44,887 nucleotides of DNA from Clostridium muellerianum (lineage in GTDB: Bacteria; Bacillota; Clostridia; Clostridiales; Clostridiaceae): contig NZ_JABBNI010000027.1 of NCBI RefSeq assembly GCF_012926525.1, forward strand, positions 1-44,887, read 5' to 3'. The position numbers were made by a program, and so were the translations under genes. The stretch's first letter is position 1. Each line of letters begins with the position of its first letter. Shown one piece after another: positions 1 to 8,275 of this stretch. The notes beneath the pieces were generated by a model. That model was not told the DNA's origin. It ran no database searches and saw nothing but the letters and a program-made list of their open reading frames with translations.

Positions 1-106
1 AAAAGTTTTTTGAAAATCCATTTTATAAAACTGTATAAGTGTTTCTATTAATTTTGGATGAAATAACCTATAAATCATGTTTTATCCTCAATATGAAATT
101 TAGATT

Positions 107-337
107 TTAAAATTGCATAACTGAAGTAAATAAGAAGTTATTCATACTTAGGCAGTTAAAAAACTTACTTGGCATAAAAGGAATTGCTAGCATAATTAAA
201 AACAAAAACCAAATATTGTACTGCCATTTTATTGAAATATGCTTTTTTAATATTTTCTTAAATAATAATATGCAAATACCAAGAATAGATAAAACGAATG
301 TACTTAACAAGAAATGGATAAAAAATAAATTATACAT
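107..337 (-). pseudogene. blaR1: Truncated BlaR1/MecR1 (M56) sensor, N-terminal membrane part only
   Basis: The 76 residues resemble the start of BlaR1/MecR1 antirepressors: a first membrane helix (about residues 5-26), a basic loop with the family-like KWQYNIWF, and a second helix (about 40-55). Full members are several hundred residues long and carry an HExxH metalloprotease domain and a penicillin-binding sensor domain. Here a TAA stops the frame at 107-109, and bases 1-106 show no M56-like continuation in any minus frame. The ATG overlaps the blaI stop by 8 nt, so translation should be coupled to blaI. As it stands it cannot sense beta-lactams or cleave BlaI. It may be a decayed gene or, less likely, a frameshifted one continuing beyond the window edge. 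Confidence 0.7.
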
Positions 338-722
338 TTTTATTATTTCCTTTCGCTTTTTTATCTAAAATATCTTTTAATTCATTAATATCATCCTCTG
401 TTAATTTATCCTTTTCTAAAAAGCTTAGAACCATAGAAGATAATGTTCCATTATAAAATCTATTTAAAAAGGAGCGGCTTTCTCGTTCTAAGTAATCTTC
501 TTCTTTTACCAGTGGAGTATACACAAAAGTTCTACTGTTTTTTTCGTAAGTTAGTGCGCCTTTTTTTACTAGTCTTGAAAGTAAGGTTTGAATTGTTTTA
601 GGACTCCAGGTGGTAATTTCTATAAGCTTATCAATAACTCCATTAGTGCTTATAGGAGCATTTAACCATATGATTTTCATAACTTTATATTCTGCTTCTG
701 AAATTTTAGGTAGATCTGACAT
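330..722 (-). CDS. blaI: BlaI/MecI-family transcriptional repressor
   Basis: This 130-residue winged-helix repressor has the family opening (PKISEAEYKVMKIIW), a central recognition region (TWSPKTIQTLLSRLVKKGAL) and a C-terminal dimerisation region. BlaI/MecI proteins bind TACA-TGTA dyads as dimers and repress beta-lactamase and PBP2a-type genes until BlaR1 or MecR1 triggers their cleavage. The gene has a consensus promoter with a perfect dyad over its start point, so it is probably autoregulated. It is divergent from the lactamase/PBP operon. Its partner sensor is truncated, so how repression would be lifted is unclear. Confidence 0.93.
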   Translation of the reverse strand: MSDLPKISEAEYKVMKIIWLNAPISTNGVIDKLIEITTWSPKTIQTLLSRLVKKGALTYEKNSRTFVYTPLVKEEDYLERESRSFLNRFYNGTLSSMVLSFLEKDKLTEDDINELKDILDKKAKGNNKNV

Positions 723-734
723 ATAAAACCTCCC

Positions 735-756
735 AATTATTACATTTGTAATAATT
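735..756. promoter_or_regulatory. BlaI-type operator at the blaI promoter
   Basis: A perfect inverted repeat with 10-bp arms (AATTATTACA / TGTAATAATT) and a 2-bp centre contains the TACA-TGTA core of BlaI/MecI boxes. It lies just downstream of the blaI -10 element, over the expected start of transcription, as expected for autorepression. Binding by this BlaI is inferred from the motif and position. Confidence 0.8.
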
Positions 757-758
757 AG

Positions 759-787
759 ATTATAATATTTTAGTTTTTTCTTGTCAA
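759..787 (-). promoter_or_regulatory. Consensus SigA-type promoter of blaI
   Basis: Read on the minus strand there is TTGACA (787-782), a 17-bp spacer and TATAAT (764-759), a perfect vegetative promoter. The start point would fall at about 752, inside the 735-756 dyad. Confidence 0.85.
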
Positions 788-814
788 TTGTCCTAAAATG
801 TAGAAAAGTTTTTA

Positions 815-862
815 TTGACTTTTAAAAACTACAGCTGTAATATTTTAATTATTACAATTGTA
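815..862 (+). promoter_or_regulatory. Lactamase/PBP promoter with two BlaI boxes
   Basis: The promoter is TTGACT (815-820), 17 bp, TAATAT (838-843). Two perfect 10-bp palindromes overlap it: TACAGCTGTA at 830-839, in the spacer and -10 region, and TACAATTGTA at 853-862, at the expected start point. Their centres are 23 bp apart, about two helical turns. The outer flanks AAAAACTACA and TGTAGTTTTT make the whole block an inverted repeat. This is the arrangement expected for BlaI dimers blocking RNA polymerase. Confidence 0.85.
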
Positions 863-1018
863 GTTTTTGATAATATTTTTATAAGGAGGCCATTCTGGCT
901 TATAAAGATTAGCGTGAAAAGTTTTTGTATGTGCATTTTGCTTCGATAACATATCTCTATGTATGGTTAAATATCTGGCGTGGGTATTTATAAAAATGAG
1001 GGGAGAGTAAGTTAATTT
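863..1018 (+). other. Long untranslated leader of the lactamase operon
   Basis: About 165 nt separate the predicted start point (near 850) from the lactamase ATG. The leader holds an unexplained strong Shine-Dalgarno-like AAGGAGG at 882-888 followed by only a six-codon non-ATG reading frame. The likely lactamase ribosome site is the GGGGAGAG stretch near 1000. I see no clear terminator hairpin in it. Confidence 0.4.
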
Positions 1019-1825
1019 ATGAAAAAATTTAAACGTGTATTTATTATATTTTTAGGTTTTGTATTAATTGTAACTATGAGTTCTTGTTCCAATAAGACAA
1101 AGGAAACAACTTCAATGAGAGATAAAAAAGTGCAAGAATCTATATTTAAAAGTGGAACCAATGATTCTAATTTTGTGCAGTTAACTAAAATTAATGATAA
1201 TGTCTGGGTGCATACCACATACTATAACATTAATGGAGTTAGAACTTTATCAAATGGTTTATTGGTTTTAACAACTAAAGGATTGGTATTGCTAGATACA
1301 CCTTGGACTAATGATCAAACGAAAGAATTAATTAAACTAACAAAAGAAAAATTTAATCAAAACATTATTGCTGCAATAGTAACACATGCACATATGGATA
1401 GGATTGGTGGAATTAAAACTTTATTAGATAATAAGATAGATGTTAAATCTACTCCACTAACAGCTCAAATGGCTGAAAAATTAGGTTATGACAAGCCCAA
1501 TCCAGTTATTACTAATAATGATGAAATATTAAGCTTTGGAGAAACTAAGTTGGAAGTATATTTTCCAGGTGAGGGGCATACAGCGGATAACATTGTTGTA
1601 TGGTTGCCAAAGTATAAGATTTTATACGCTGGATGTATTGCAAAACCATTAGAGTCTAATGATATAGGAAATACTAAGGATGCAAATATAAAGGAATGGC
1701 CTAATTCTGTTCAAAATTTGATAAATAAGTTTCCTAGTGTAGAGATTGTCATACCATCACATGGCAAGTGGGGAAGTAAACAAATACTTACACACACATT
1801 TGATTTATTGAAGAAATTATTTTAA
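1019..1825 (+). CDS. bla: Subclass B1 metallo-beta-lactamase, predicted lipoprotein
   Basis: This 268-residue zinc hydrolase opens beta-lactam rings outside the membrane. All six B1 zinc ligands are visible: H123, H125 and D127 in THAHMDRIGG, H187 in GEGHTADN, C206 in YAGC and H248 in PSHGKWG. The order and the NIVVWLP stretch resemble Bacillus BcII. Instead of a cleaved secretory signal it has a lipobox-type signal (hydrophobic residues 8-22, then MSSC with C23), so it is probably lipid-anchored to the outer face of the membrane, as NDM enzymes are in Gram-negatives. It lies 13 nt before a MecA-like PBP and behind BlaI operators. Activity spectrum cannot be judged from sequence. Confidence 0.93.
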   Translation: MKKFKRVFIIFLGFVLIVTMSSCSNKTKETTSMRDKKVQESIFKSGTNDSNFVQLTKINDNVWVHTTYYNINGVRTLSNGLLVLTTKGLVLLDTPWTNDQTKELIKLTKEKFNQNIIAAIVTHAHMDRIGGIKTLLDNKIDVKSTPLTAQMAEKLGYDKPNPVITNNDEILSFGETKLEVYFPGEGHTADNIVVWLPKYKILYAGCIAKPLESNDIGNTKDANIKEWPNSVQNLINKFPSVEIVIPSHGKWGSKQILTHTFDLLKKLF

Positions 1826-1838
1826 GAGGGATTATTTA

Positions 1839-3908
1839 ATGAAAATGAATTTTTTAAATAACAAGTTATATAAAAATAAAAAGTTAGTTCTATTTGTCTT
1901 TGTCTTTGCAGTAATTATGCTAATAGCATTTATATCTATTCTCTGGTGGAATAAAGCTAAAGCTACTTTAGCTAAAGAGGCTTTTAATAGTTATGTGAAT
2001 GCATGGAATAAGAAAGACTTTAAATTTATGTATAATATGATAGACGAAGATAGTAAGAGTAAGATTAGTGAAGTAGATTTTGTTCAACGTTATAAAAATA
2101 TTCATAATGGAATTGGATTAAAAAAAGTTGATGTAAAGGTTAAAAGTTTAGAGAAAAATAAATACGACAAAGGTATAGAAAATATTAATTTTGAAGTTAC
2201 AATGGATACTGCAGCAGGTAAATTAACTTTTTCTAATGTTGGTGAGCTGAGGAAGAATAAAACATGGAAAATTATATGGAGCAGTAAGATGATTTTTCCT
2301 GAACTTGAGAATGAAGATAAAGTGTGGATAAATACTTTGAATGCTAAAAGAGGTGAAATAAAAGATAGAAATAACAAAACTTTAGCACTAGATGGCACAG
2401 CAGCTGAAATAGGCATTATACCAGGGAAGCTTGGTAATGAGGCAGACAAATCAAAGGAGGAGGTTTCAAAAGCACTGCAAGTTCCAGTAGAAGATATAAA
2501 TAAAAAACTGTCAGCATCTTATGTACAGTCGTATATGTTTATTCCTATAAAAACAATATCGGAAGATGATAAAGAAAAAATTGACTCACTTTTAAAAATA
2601 CCAGGAGTGATGGTGAATGAAAAGAAAGCAAGGGTATATCCACTAAAGGAAAAGGCTGCACATTTAGTAGGATATGTTCAAGCAATAAATGCAGATGAAA
2701 TAGAAAAAAATAAAGATGCAGGTTATAAAAATGGTGACGTAGTAGGTAAAACTGGATTGGAAAAGATATATGAAAAGGTCCTTAGAGGAAAGAATGGATA
2801 TGAAATATATATAGCTAATAAAAATGGGAAAAAGAAAAAGACCTTAATTAGTACAGCTGTAAAAAATGGTGAAGATTTAAAGTTAACAATAGATTCTGAT
2901 ATACAGAATCTTCTATATGATGAATTAAGTAAAGATGCTGGAGCTGCAGTTGCAATGAATCCAAAAACTGGAGAGGTACTTGCTCTCGTTAGTACACCTT
3001 CTTATAATCCTAATGACTTTGTAATGGGATTATCACAGGATTTGTGGAAAAATTTAAATGAAGATAAGAAAAAACCTTTGTATAATAGGTTTCAAAGCAA
3101 TTTATGCCCAGGATCAGTTTTTAAGCCTGTAACTGCTGCAATAGGACTTAAAACGAAGAAGATTGATAAAGAAGTTTCCAAGAATATTTCAGGACTTAAA
3201 TGGCAGAAGGATAAGAGTTGGGGAAGTTATTTTGTTACAAGAGTTGATGATTACGGACAACCAACAAACCTTATAAATGCATTAGTTCATTCTGACAACA
3301 TATATTTTGCACAGGCGGCACTAGATATAGGAAAGGGTACACTTCAAACAGAACTTAAGGAATTTGGTTTAGGAGAAAAGATTCCTTTTGAATATGCAAT
3401 GTCTAAATCACAGTTTGATGCAGATGGAGATATGAAAGATGAAATTCAATTGGCAGACAGTGGATATGGTCAAGGCCAAATATTGTTAAATCCTCTTCAT
3501 TTAGCAGCTATCTATAGTTCTTTTGTTAATAGTGGAAATATGATAAAACCATATCTTAAGTACAATGAAACTGGAAAATCGGAGATATGGAAGAATAATA
3601 TTTTTTCAAAGGAGATAGCAGATACAATTTCAAAGGATTTAACTCAGGTTGTTGAAAATCCTGGTGGTACTGGACATGAAGCATATATTCCAGGGTTGAA
3701 TTTAGCTGGAAAAACTGGAACTGCAGAAATTAAGCTTTCTCAAGGTGATGTTAATGGTACTGAATTAGGATGGTTTGCAGCAGTTAATACGGATAACCCT
3801 AACCTTTTGGTAATAGCTATGGCTCAGGATGTAAAAGAGAGAGGCGGAAGTCATTATGTAGTTCCAATGGTAAAAAAAGTATTTGAAAACTTTAATGTTG
3901 CTAAATAG
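1839..3908 (+). CDS. MecA-like class B penicillin-binding protein (transpeptidase)
   Basis: This 689-residue PBP has one N-terminal membrane anchor (about 16-37), a MecA_N/NTF2-like domain (about 44-155), a PBP dimerisation domain beginning at RGEIKDRNN (171-179) and a C-terminal DD-transpeptidase. Catalytic motifs are intact: SVFK (S426-K429), SDN (485-487) and KTG (625-627). Domain order and length match PBP2a of methicillin-resistant staphylococci (668 residues) and Bacillus PBP3. It crosslinks peptidoglycan and, by family, may have low beta-lactam affinity. It shares the BlaI-controlled operon with the lactamase, so hydrolysis and target bypass would be induced together. Low affinity is inferred from family and context only. 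Confidence 0.92.
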   Translation: MKMNFLNNKLYKNKKLVLFVFVFAVIMLIAFISILWWNKAKATLAKEAFNSYVNAWNKKDFKFMYNMIDEDSKSKISEVDFVQRYKNIHNGIGLKKVDVKVKSLEKNKYDKGIENINFEVTMDTAAGKLTFSNVGELRKNKTWKIIWSSKMIFPELENEDKVWINTLNAKRGEIKDRNNKTLALDGTAAEIGIIPGKLGNEADKSKEEVSKALQVPVEDINKKLSASYVQSYMFIPIKTISEDDKEKIDSLLKIPGVMVNEKKARVYPLKEKAAHLVGYVQAINADEIEKNKDAGYKNGDVVGKTGLEKIYEKVLRGKNGYEIYIANKNGKKKKTLISTAVKNGEDLKLTIDSDIQNLLYDELSKDAGAAVAMNPKTGEVLALVSTPSYNPNDFVMGLSQDLWKNLNEDKKKPLYNRFQSNLCPGSVFKPVTAAIGLKTKKIDKEVSKNISGLKWQKDKSWGSYFVTRVDDYGQPTNLINALVHSDNIYFAQAALDIGKGTLQTELKEFGLGEKIPFEYAMSKSQFDADGDMKDEIQLADSGYGQGQILLNPLHLAAIYSSFVNSGNMIKPYLKYNETGKSEIWKNNIFSKEIADTISKDLTQVVENPGGTGHEAYIPGLNLAGKTGTAEIKLSQGDVNGTELGWFAAVNTDNPNLLVIAMAQDVKERGGSHYVVPMVKKVFENFNVAK

Positions 3909-4021
3909 TGTTTTTTACATAAGCATGTTAGTTAAGTTGTATTTAGAAAAAGTTTTCTATCATGTTTATTCATTAGGAAATTGCTATTTAGTGGATTTCA
4001 TTATCCATGTTTCTATCATAA

Positions 4022-4058
4022 AGCCCATGAAAATTTTAGATTTTCATGGGTTATTTTA
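4022..4058 (+). terminator. Rho-independent terminator after the lactamase/PBP operon
   Basis: Perfect 10-bp arms CCCATGAAAA (4024-4033) and TTTTCATGGG (4041-4050) enclose a 7-nt loop and are followed by TTATTTTAAA. Confidence 0.8.
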
Positions 4059-4085
4059 AATATTATAATACTAGGGGTAGTGCTA

Positions 4086-4125
4086 TTTAATTATATATTG
4101 TGTTAAATAATAATATATAATTAAA
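4086..4125. repeat. 14-bp inverted repeat upstream of the U32 pair
   Basis: TTTAATTATATATT (4086-4099) and AATATATAATTAAA (4112-4125) are perfectly complementary across 12 bp. The repeat lies 40-80 bp before the start of the next operon and could be an operator or part of its promoter region. It is all A/T, so chance is possible. Confidence 0.4.
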
Positions 4126-4164
4126 TTGTAATAGAGTATATTTATTAAGAGGAGGTATCACATT

Positions 4165-5505
4165 TTGGAAAAGGAAGAAGTAGAATTTTTACCATCAGGA
4201 ATTTTAACCTGTTTATTAAATGACATGGAAGTACGTATATTAAAAATATCTCCTAAAAAGTTAACTGTGCGTTTGGCTGATGAAATAGACAACATAGATT
4301 GTTTAAAAGTAATATTTTATATATTTGATGAAGGCAGATATGAAGAAGTAATAATAAAAGATTATAGCATTATAGAAAAAAGAAAAGGGGATTTTAGTTT
4401 AATATATGTTTTTTCTATTGAAGGACAGGAGTATTCAAATAATGTAAGAAATATTTTTAAAAATTATTCAAAGTATGTTAGGCTAAAAGCATTTGGCGAT
4501 GATAATGAGTTTTCAAAGGAAATGGTTGGATACCCAGCAGAATTGGATTATGAATTTTATAAGTATTATCTACAACAGAAAAAAGATTGGATGTCAGGGT
4601 TAAATTATTCAGAATGGAATGATAACATTATTGATTCAATAGAGTTAGCTATTGTTTTGGATAATAATATTTTATATAAGAAGTATATGGACAAAGATAT
4701 CAGAAACTTTAAAAAAGATTATTTAAAAGAGAATTTTGTAGATAATCATAAACTATTTCAAAAAGATATTACCAGGCTTTACATTGGAAATGAATTTTGC
4801 CATAATTTATTTCCACAGATGAAAGAGTTAATGAATATGATGCAAAAGGCCAGAGAAGAAGGACTTCAAATAACTTTATGTTTTACATATATAAGAGATT
4901 GTTATATAGAAAAAACAAGAGATATTATAAATAAAGTATATAATTGGTGTGATAAAAATAATACAGAAATAGAGATTATAGTAAATGACTTTGGAATGTT
5001 GAAATTGGTTGAAAATAAAACAAATTATTTTAAGTTGTTACTAGGAGTTTTATTGAATAAGAGAAAAAAAGATCCAAGATATGTTTATAAGAAGGGATAC
5101 ATGGAAAATAAAAAACTAATGTCAGAAAACAGCCTTAATAGTTCAATTTTTAATAAGTTTTTGAAAGACTACAAAATACGACGATATGAATATGAAAACT
5201 GTGGTTATAAAATTTCTATTGCAGAAGGATGTCACAGTATGCATATTCCTTTTTATCAAACAAATACATCACAATATTGTCCACTATATGCAATGTGTAC
5301 AACCATGGACAGAGGAAATCAGAAGCTTGTTACTGGATGCCCAAAGTATTGTAATGATTATGTATTCTCTTATCCCAAGCATTTAAAAATGGTTGGAAGG
5401 TATAATTCTTTATTTGCTTTTGATGATACTTTACTTAAAAACCCAAAGGAAGTAGAGTATTACATAAATAGTGGCATAGATAGATTTGTTTTGAATTTTA
5501 TATAA
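4165..5505 (+). CDS. U32-family-like cysteine-rich protein with N-terminal extension
   Basis: The TTG start is chosen because GAGGAGG lies 9 nt upstream. The C-terminal half (about 200-446) resembles U32 'peptidase' proteins: a TIM-barrel-like segment, then a cysteine cluster C346, C356, C372, C378, C392, C396, followed by YPKHLKMVGRYNS, which parallels the THLKVVGR segment of its partner. Family members UbiU, UbiV, RlhA and TrhP are oxygen-independent hydroxylases, and UbiU/UbiV hold 4Fe-4S clusters through four cysteines. The first 130 or so residues form a probable beta-rich domain that I do not recognise; a PilZ-like fold is only a guess. Gene order with a second U32 gene suggests a heterodimer. 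The substrate is unknown. Confidence 0.6.
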   Translation: MEKEEVEFLPSGILTCLLNDMEVRILKISPKKLTVRLADEIDNIDCLKVIFYIFDEGRYEEVIIKDYSIIEKRKGDFSLIYVFSIEGQEYSNNVRNIFKNYSKYVRLKAFGDDNEFSKEMVGYPAELDYEFYKYYLQQKKDWMSGLNYSEWNDNIIDSIELAIVLDNNILYKKYMDKDIRNFKKDYLKENFVDNHKLFQKDITRLYIGNEFCHNLFPQMKELMNMMQKAREEGLQITLCFTYIRDCYIEKTRDIINKVYNWCDKNNTEIEIIVNDFGMLKLVENKTNYFKLLLGVLLNKRKKDPRYVYKKGYMENKKLMSENSLNSSIFNKFLKDYKIRRYEYENCGYKISIAEGCHSMHIPFYQTNTSQYCPLYAMCTTMDRGNQKLVTGCPKYCNDYVFSYPKHLKMVGRYNSLFAFDDTLLKNPKEVEYYINSGIDRFVLNFI

Positions 5506-5573
5506 TGTAAGGTGTGAGCAGGAAAGTAAACCAATAGGCTTGATACCTTTCCTATTGTACTTAGGAGGAAAAT

Positions 5574-6593
5574 ATGATGAAGATAACAGCAGGACTAGGA
5601 TGTATTGATGATTATAAAACATTAGTGAAAGCTGGGGCAGATGAAGTATTTTGTGGATATGTACCCTATGAGTGGAATGAAAAATATGGCAATCTGTTTC
5701 CTTTAAATAGAAGAGAAGTGCTTTACTATAATATTCAGATAAGTTCTCTGGAGGATATGAAAATACTTAAAAGAATGGTTGATGTATATAAGGTGCCAGT
5801 GAGTATAACTTTTAATTATTTATACTACCTTGAAGAACAATATGAAATGATAGCCAAAATAATAAAAGATTTAATAGATATTGGTTTTAATGAATTCATT
5901 ATAGCAGATATTGCACTTATATTATATTTGAAAGAGAAGAATATAAAATGTTCCATACATTTAAGTGGAGAATGTGCTGAATTAAATCGTCTTTCCATTG
6001 ATTTTTTTAATAAACTTAATATATCCCGCTATATATTTCATAGGAAAAATTCAATTGAAGATATGAAATCATGTATAAATAATAATAAAATGAAAAACTT
6101 AGAGTATGAAGCATTTATTCTAAATGAGAGATGTCACTATACCGGAGCTTTTTGTAATTCTCTACACTGTGATGAAATGATACATTTGTGTAAAATGCCA
6201 TATCAGTTATCAAAAGTGAGTGAATATGCAGATAAGTTTCAAGAAGTAGATAGAAGGCTTGAGCTATATTATAGAGAGTTGGACAATAAGTATAATGAAG
6301 AAATTTATATGAAAAATCAATGTTATGCAGGAAATGAAGAGGAAATGGAAGATTCATATGTTTTGGGTAAGACAGGCTGTGGATTATGTTCTTTAAAAGA
6401 ACTAAAAAAGGCTGGTGTTACACATTTAAAAGTGGTTGGAAGAGGCAATTCTATTGAGAATATGGAGAGAGATGTACGAAATTTAAAAAAAGCTATAGAT
6501 ATGCTGGAGTACATTGAAGATAGCAAGAGTTATGAAAAAGTAGTAAAAGATAAATTGGTACATAGAAAATGTAGTGGGGAATGTTATTATTAA
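5574..6593 (+). CDS. U32-family protein (UbiU/RlhA-like), partner of the preceding gene
   Basis: This 339-residue protein starts with the barrel opening ITAGLGCIDDYKTLVKAGAD and EVFCGY typical of U32 proteins. It has a cysteine cluster C187, C194, C199 and C206, then C250, C269 and C272 in GCGLCSL, and the family segment THLKVVGRGNS (about 284-294). In UbiU/UbiV such cysteines bind a 4Fe-4S cluster. AGGAGG lies just upstream of two adjacent ATG codons (5574 and 5577), either of which may be used. It follows the previous gene by 68 nt in the same direction, and the two form a paralogous pair. Annotation as a protease would probably be wrong. The modified substrate (RNA, quinone-like or other) cannot be told. 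Confidence 0.72.
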   Translation: MMKITAGLGCIDDYKTLVKAGADEVFCGYVPYEWNEKYGNLFPLNRREVLYYNIQISSLEDMKILKRMVDVYKVPVSITFNYLYYLEEQYEMIAKIIKDLIDIGFNEFIIADIALILYLKEKNIKCSIHLSGECAELNRLSIDFFNKLNISRYIFHRKNSIEDMKSCINNNKMKNLEYEAFILNERCHYTGAFCNSLHCDEMIHLCKMPYQLSKVSEYADKFQEVDRRLELYYRELDNKYNEEIYMKNQCYAGNEEEMEDSYVLGKTGCGLCSLKELKKAGVTHLKVVGRGNSIENMERDVRNLKKAIDMLEYIEDSKSYEKVVKDKLVHRKCSGECYY

Positions 6594-6644
6594 CTTAACT
6601 TTTACACTATAAAATTTTAGTTTAATATAGTAAGCACATTGTGA

Positions 6645-6752
6645 CACAACTTTTTCAGAGGACAGTGAAGGAGGATTTTTCTCCGCTTTGCTACGAAAAA
6701 TCACCTTCATTGTCCTATGTCCCCTGTCAATTGTCCTCTTAAAAAAGTTGTG
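6645..6752. repeat. Palindromic dispersed element, copy 1
   Basis: The ends are complementary: CACAACTTTTT plus AGAGGACA on the left and GTCCTCTTAAAAAAGTTGTG on the right. A further nested stem (GGATTTTT / AAAAATCACC) lies inside. The same end sequence and AGAGGACAG core recur at 27881-27996. No protein is encoded, so this looks like a small non-autonomous repeat. It lies between the U32 pair and the uvrC-like gene and may also terminate transcription. Confidence 0.65.
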
Positions 6753-6816
6753 CTGTATAATTTTTTAACTGTGGAAAAAGTTGAGTAATTAAATTTACCT
6801 TTAGGAGGGTGCAGCT

Positions 6817-7902
6817 TTGGACATAAAAGAAAAAATTAAAAAACTGCCTTTTTCACCAGGAGTATATCTTATGAAAGATTCTCTAGATACTATTATTTAT
6901 GTGGGAAAATCCAAAAATCTAAGAAATAGAGTTGGATCTTATTTTGTAAATTCCAAATCACATTCTCCAAAAGTAATAAAGTTAGTGAAAAACCTTAAGG
7001 ATTTTGATTATATACTAACAGATACGGAATTTGAAGCTTTACTTCTTGAATGCAAATTAATCAGAGAAATTAAACCAATATATAATAGGCAAATGAAAAA
7101 TACTAAAGGTTATTGTTATATCAAAATAAACATGCATGAGAAATATCCCAATATTGAAATTGTTAGCGAGACTAATAATTCCGATGGAAATGTTTATTTT
7201 GGACCTTATACTAATAAAAATACTATAGAAAAGGGACTTTATGGTATAAAGGAACATAGCAAAATTTTGTGTACTAATAGTTCTCGAAAGGCTTCAGGCT
7301 GTATAAAGTATTCTAGAAATTTGTGTATTGGTATGTGTACAGCTAATCCTTCTAAGAAGCACTATTTTGCTTTAGTAGAAAAGATAATAAAGCTTCTTAA
7401 TGGAACTGATTTGACTATTCTTGAAGAAATGGAGCAGGAAATGAATACTGCTGCTGAAAACTTTGATTTTGAACGTGCAGCTAAATATAGAGATTATATA
7501 AGAGAAGTAAAACATTTAATAAGTACTGCGAAAATTATTGCATTTACAGAAGCCAATAAAAATATTGCTTTAGTAGAGTTTTTAAATGATAAAGAAATTA
7601 AGTTATTTTTGATAAGATATAATAAAGTAATTTTCAGTAAAAAATATAAAATTAGTGATTTTAGTGTTGATGAAATAAAGTATAAATTAAAAAGCAATAT
7701 TATATCCCATTTTAGTAATGCTTTAAAAACTTCAATTAATATTGGAAAGAATGAAATAGATGAAGTTCATATAATATATAATTATTTAAAAAGTAAAGAA
7801 AGTGCATGTAAATATATAGTCATTCCAGAAGGATGGATTAATGAAGTAGATGGTTTAAGTATTAATAGAGCTGTTGATGAATTTATTTTAGATGATTTGT
7901 AA
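6817..7902 (+). CDS. UvrC-like GIY-YIG protein lacking the RNase H half
   Basis: The TTG start has AGGAGGGTG 6-8 nt upstream. This 361-residue protein has a GIY-YIG nuclease domain (GVYLMK at 15-20, YVGKS at 28-32, about 1-95), a four-cysteine block C152, C162, C170 and C174 matching the UvrC iron-sulfur region, and a UVR domain (NFDFERAAKYRDYI, about 215-228). True UvrC is about 600 residues and adds an RNase H-like nuclease and helix-hairpin-helix repeats; both are missing. By family the remaining nuclease would make the 3' incision of excision repair, as in the shorter Cho protein. It might also act independently of UvrAB. A diverged copy of its 3' end lies at 12040-12187. Confidence 0.8.
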   Translation: MDIKEKIKKLPFSPGVYLMKDSLDTIIYVGKSKNLRNRVGSYFVNSKSHSPKVIKLVKNLKDFDYILTDTEFEALLLECKLIREIKPIYNRQMKNTKGYCYIKINMHEKYPNIEIVSETNNSDGNVYFGPYTNKNTIEKGLYGIKEHSKILCTNSSRKASGCIKYSRNLCIGMCTANPSKKHYFALVEKIIKLLNGTDLTILEEMEQEMNTAAENFDFERAAKYRDYIREVKHLISTAKIIAFTEANKNIALVEFLNDKEIKLFLIRYNKVIFSKKYKISDFSVDEIKYKLKSNIISHFSNALKTSINIGKNEIDEVHIIYNYLKSKESACKYIVIPEGWINEVDGLSINRAVDEFILDDL

Positions 7903-8275
7903 TTAATGGGAATGATTCTTGCGGTGGTATAGAATGTGATACTGTGAAAAGTACTACAAATAAGGAGTAATAAGGTAAATTAAAGAGATTTAATGCCTAT
8001 TGGAAAATCAATTAAAGATAAATGTTTATTTTTATTCTAAATAAGAAGTCTGTAATATGGCAAGAAAAATCTTAAAAGATACTAAGTACTGTCAAATACT
8101 TAATCAAGGCAAGTTGGGCGATAATGAATACACTTACTGCATCACTGTCCATCACTGTGTTGCATTGACACACTGTTTATTTTTGGTTAGTATTATATCA
8201 CCAAGACAGAACATTAAATATTGTGTAAATATATAATAATATATCCAAGTAAGGATTCATATTACAGGTGAATAT
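7903..8275. other. Gene-poor spacer with an unsupported 59-codon frame
   Basis: The first 60 bases belong to a block duplicated at 12128-12187. An ATG frame of 59 codons (8057-8236) encodes a cysteine-rich peptide, but it lacks a good ribosome site, overlaps a strong promoter and is not recognisable, so it is not called as a gene. Confidence 0.4.
8165..8193 (+). promoter_or_regulatory. Promoter of the MGMT-family gene
   Basis: TTGACA (8165-8170), a 17-bp spacer and TAGTAT (8188-8193) give a good vegetative promoter, with the start point about 75 nt before the ATG. Confidence 0.6.

Noticed and set aside
5574-6593. Protease function for the U32 protein
   Set aside because: Characterised close relatives with this cysteine cluster are hydroxylases, and no protease motif is seen.
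8057-8236. 59-codon cysteine-rich frame before the MGMT-like gene
   Set aside because: It has no convincing ribosome site, runs through the MGMT promoter and resembles no known protein.
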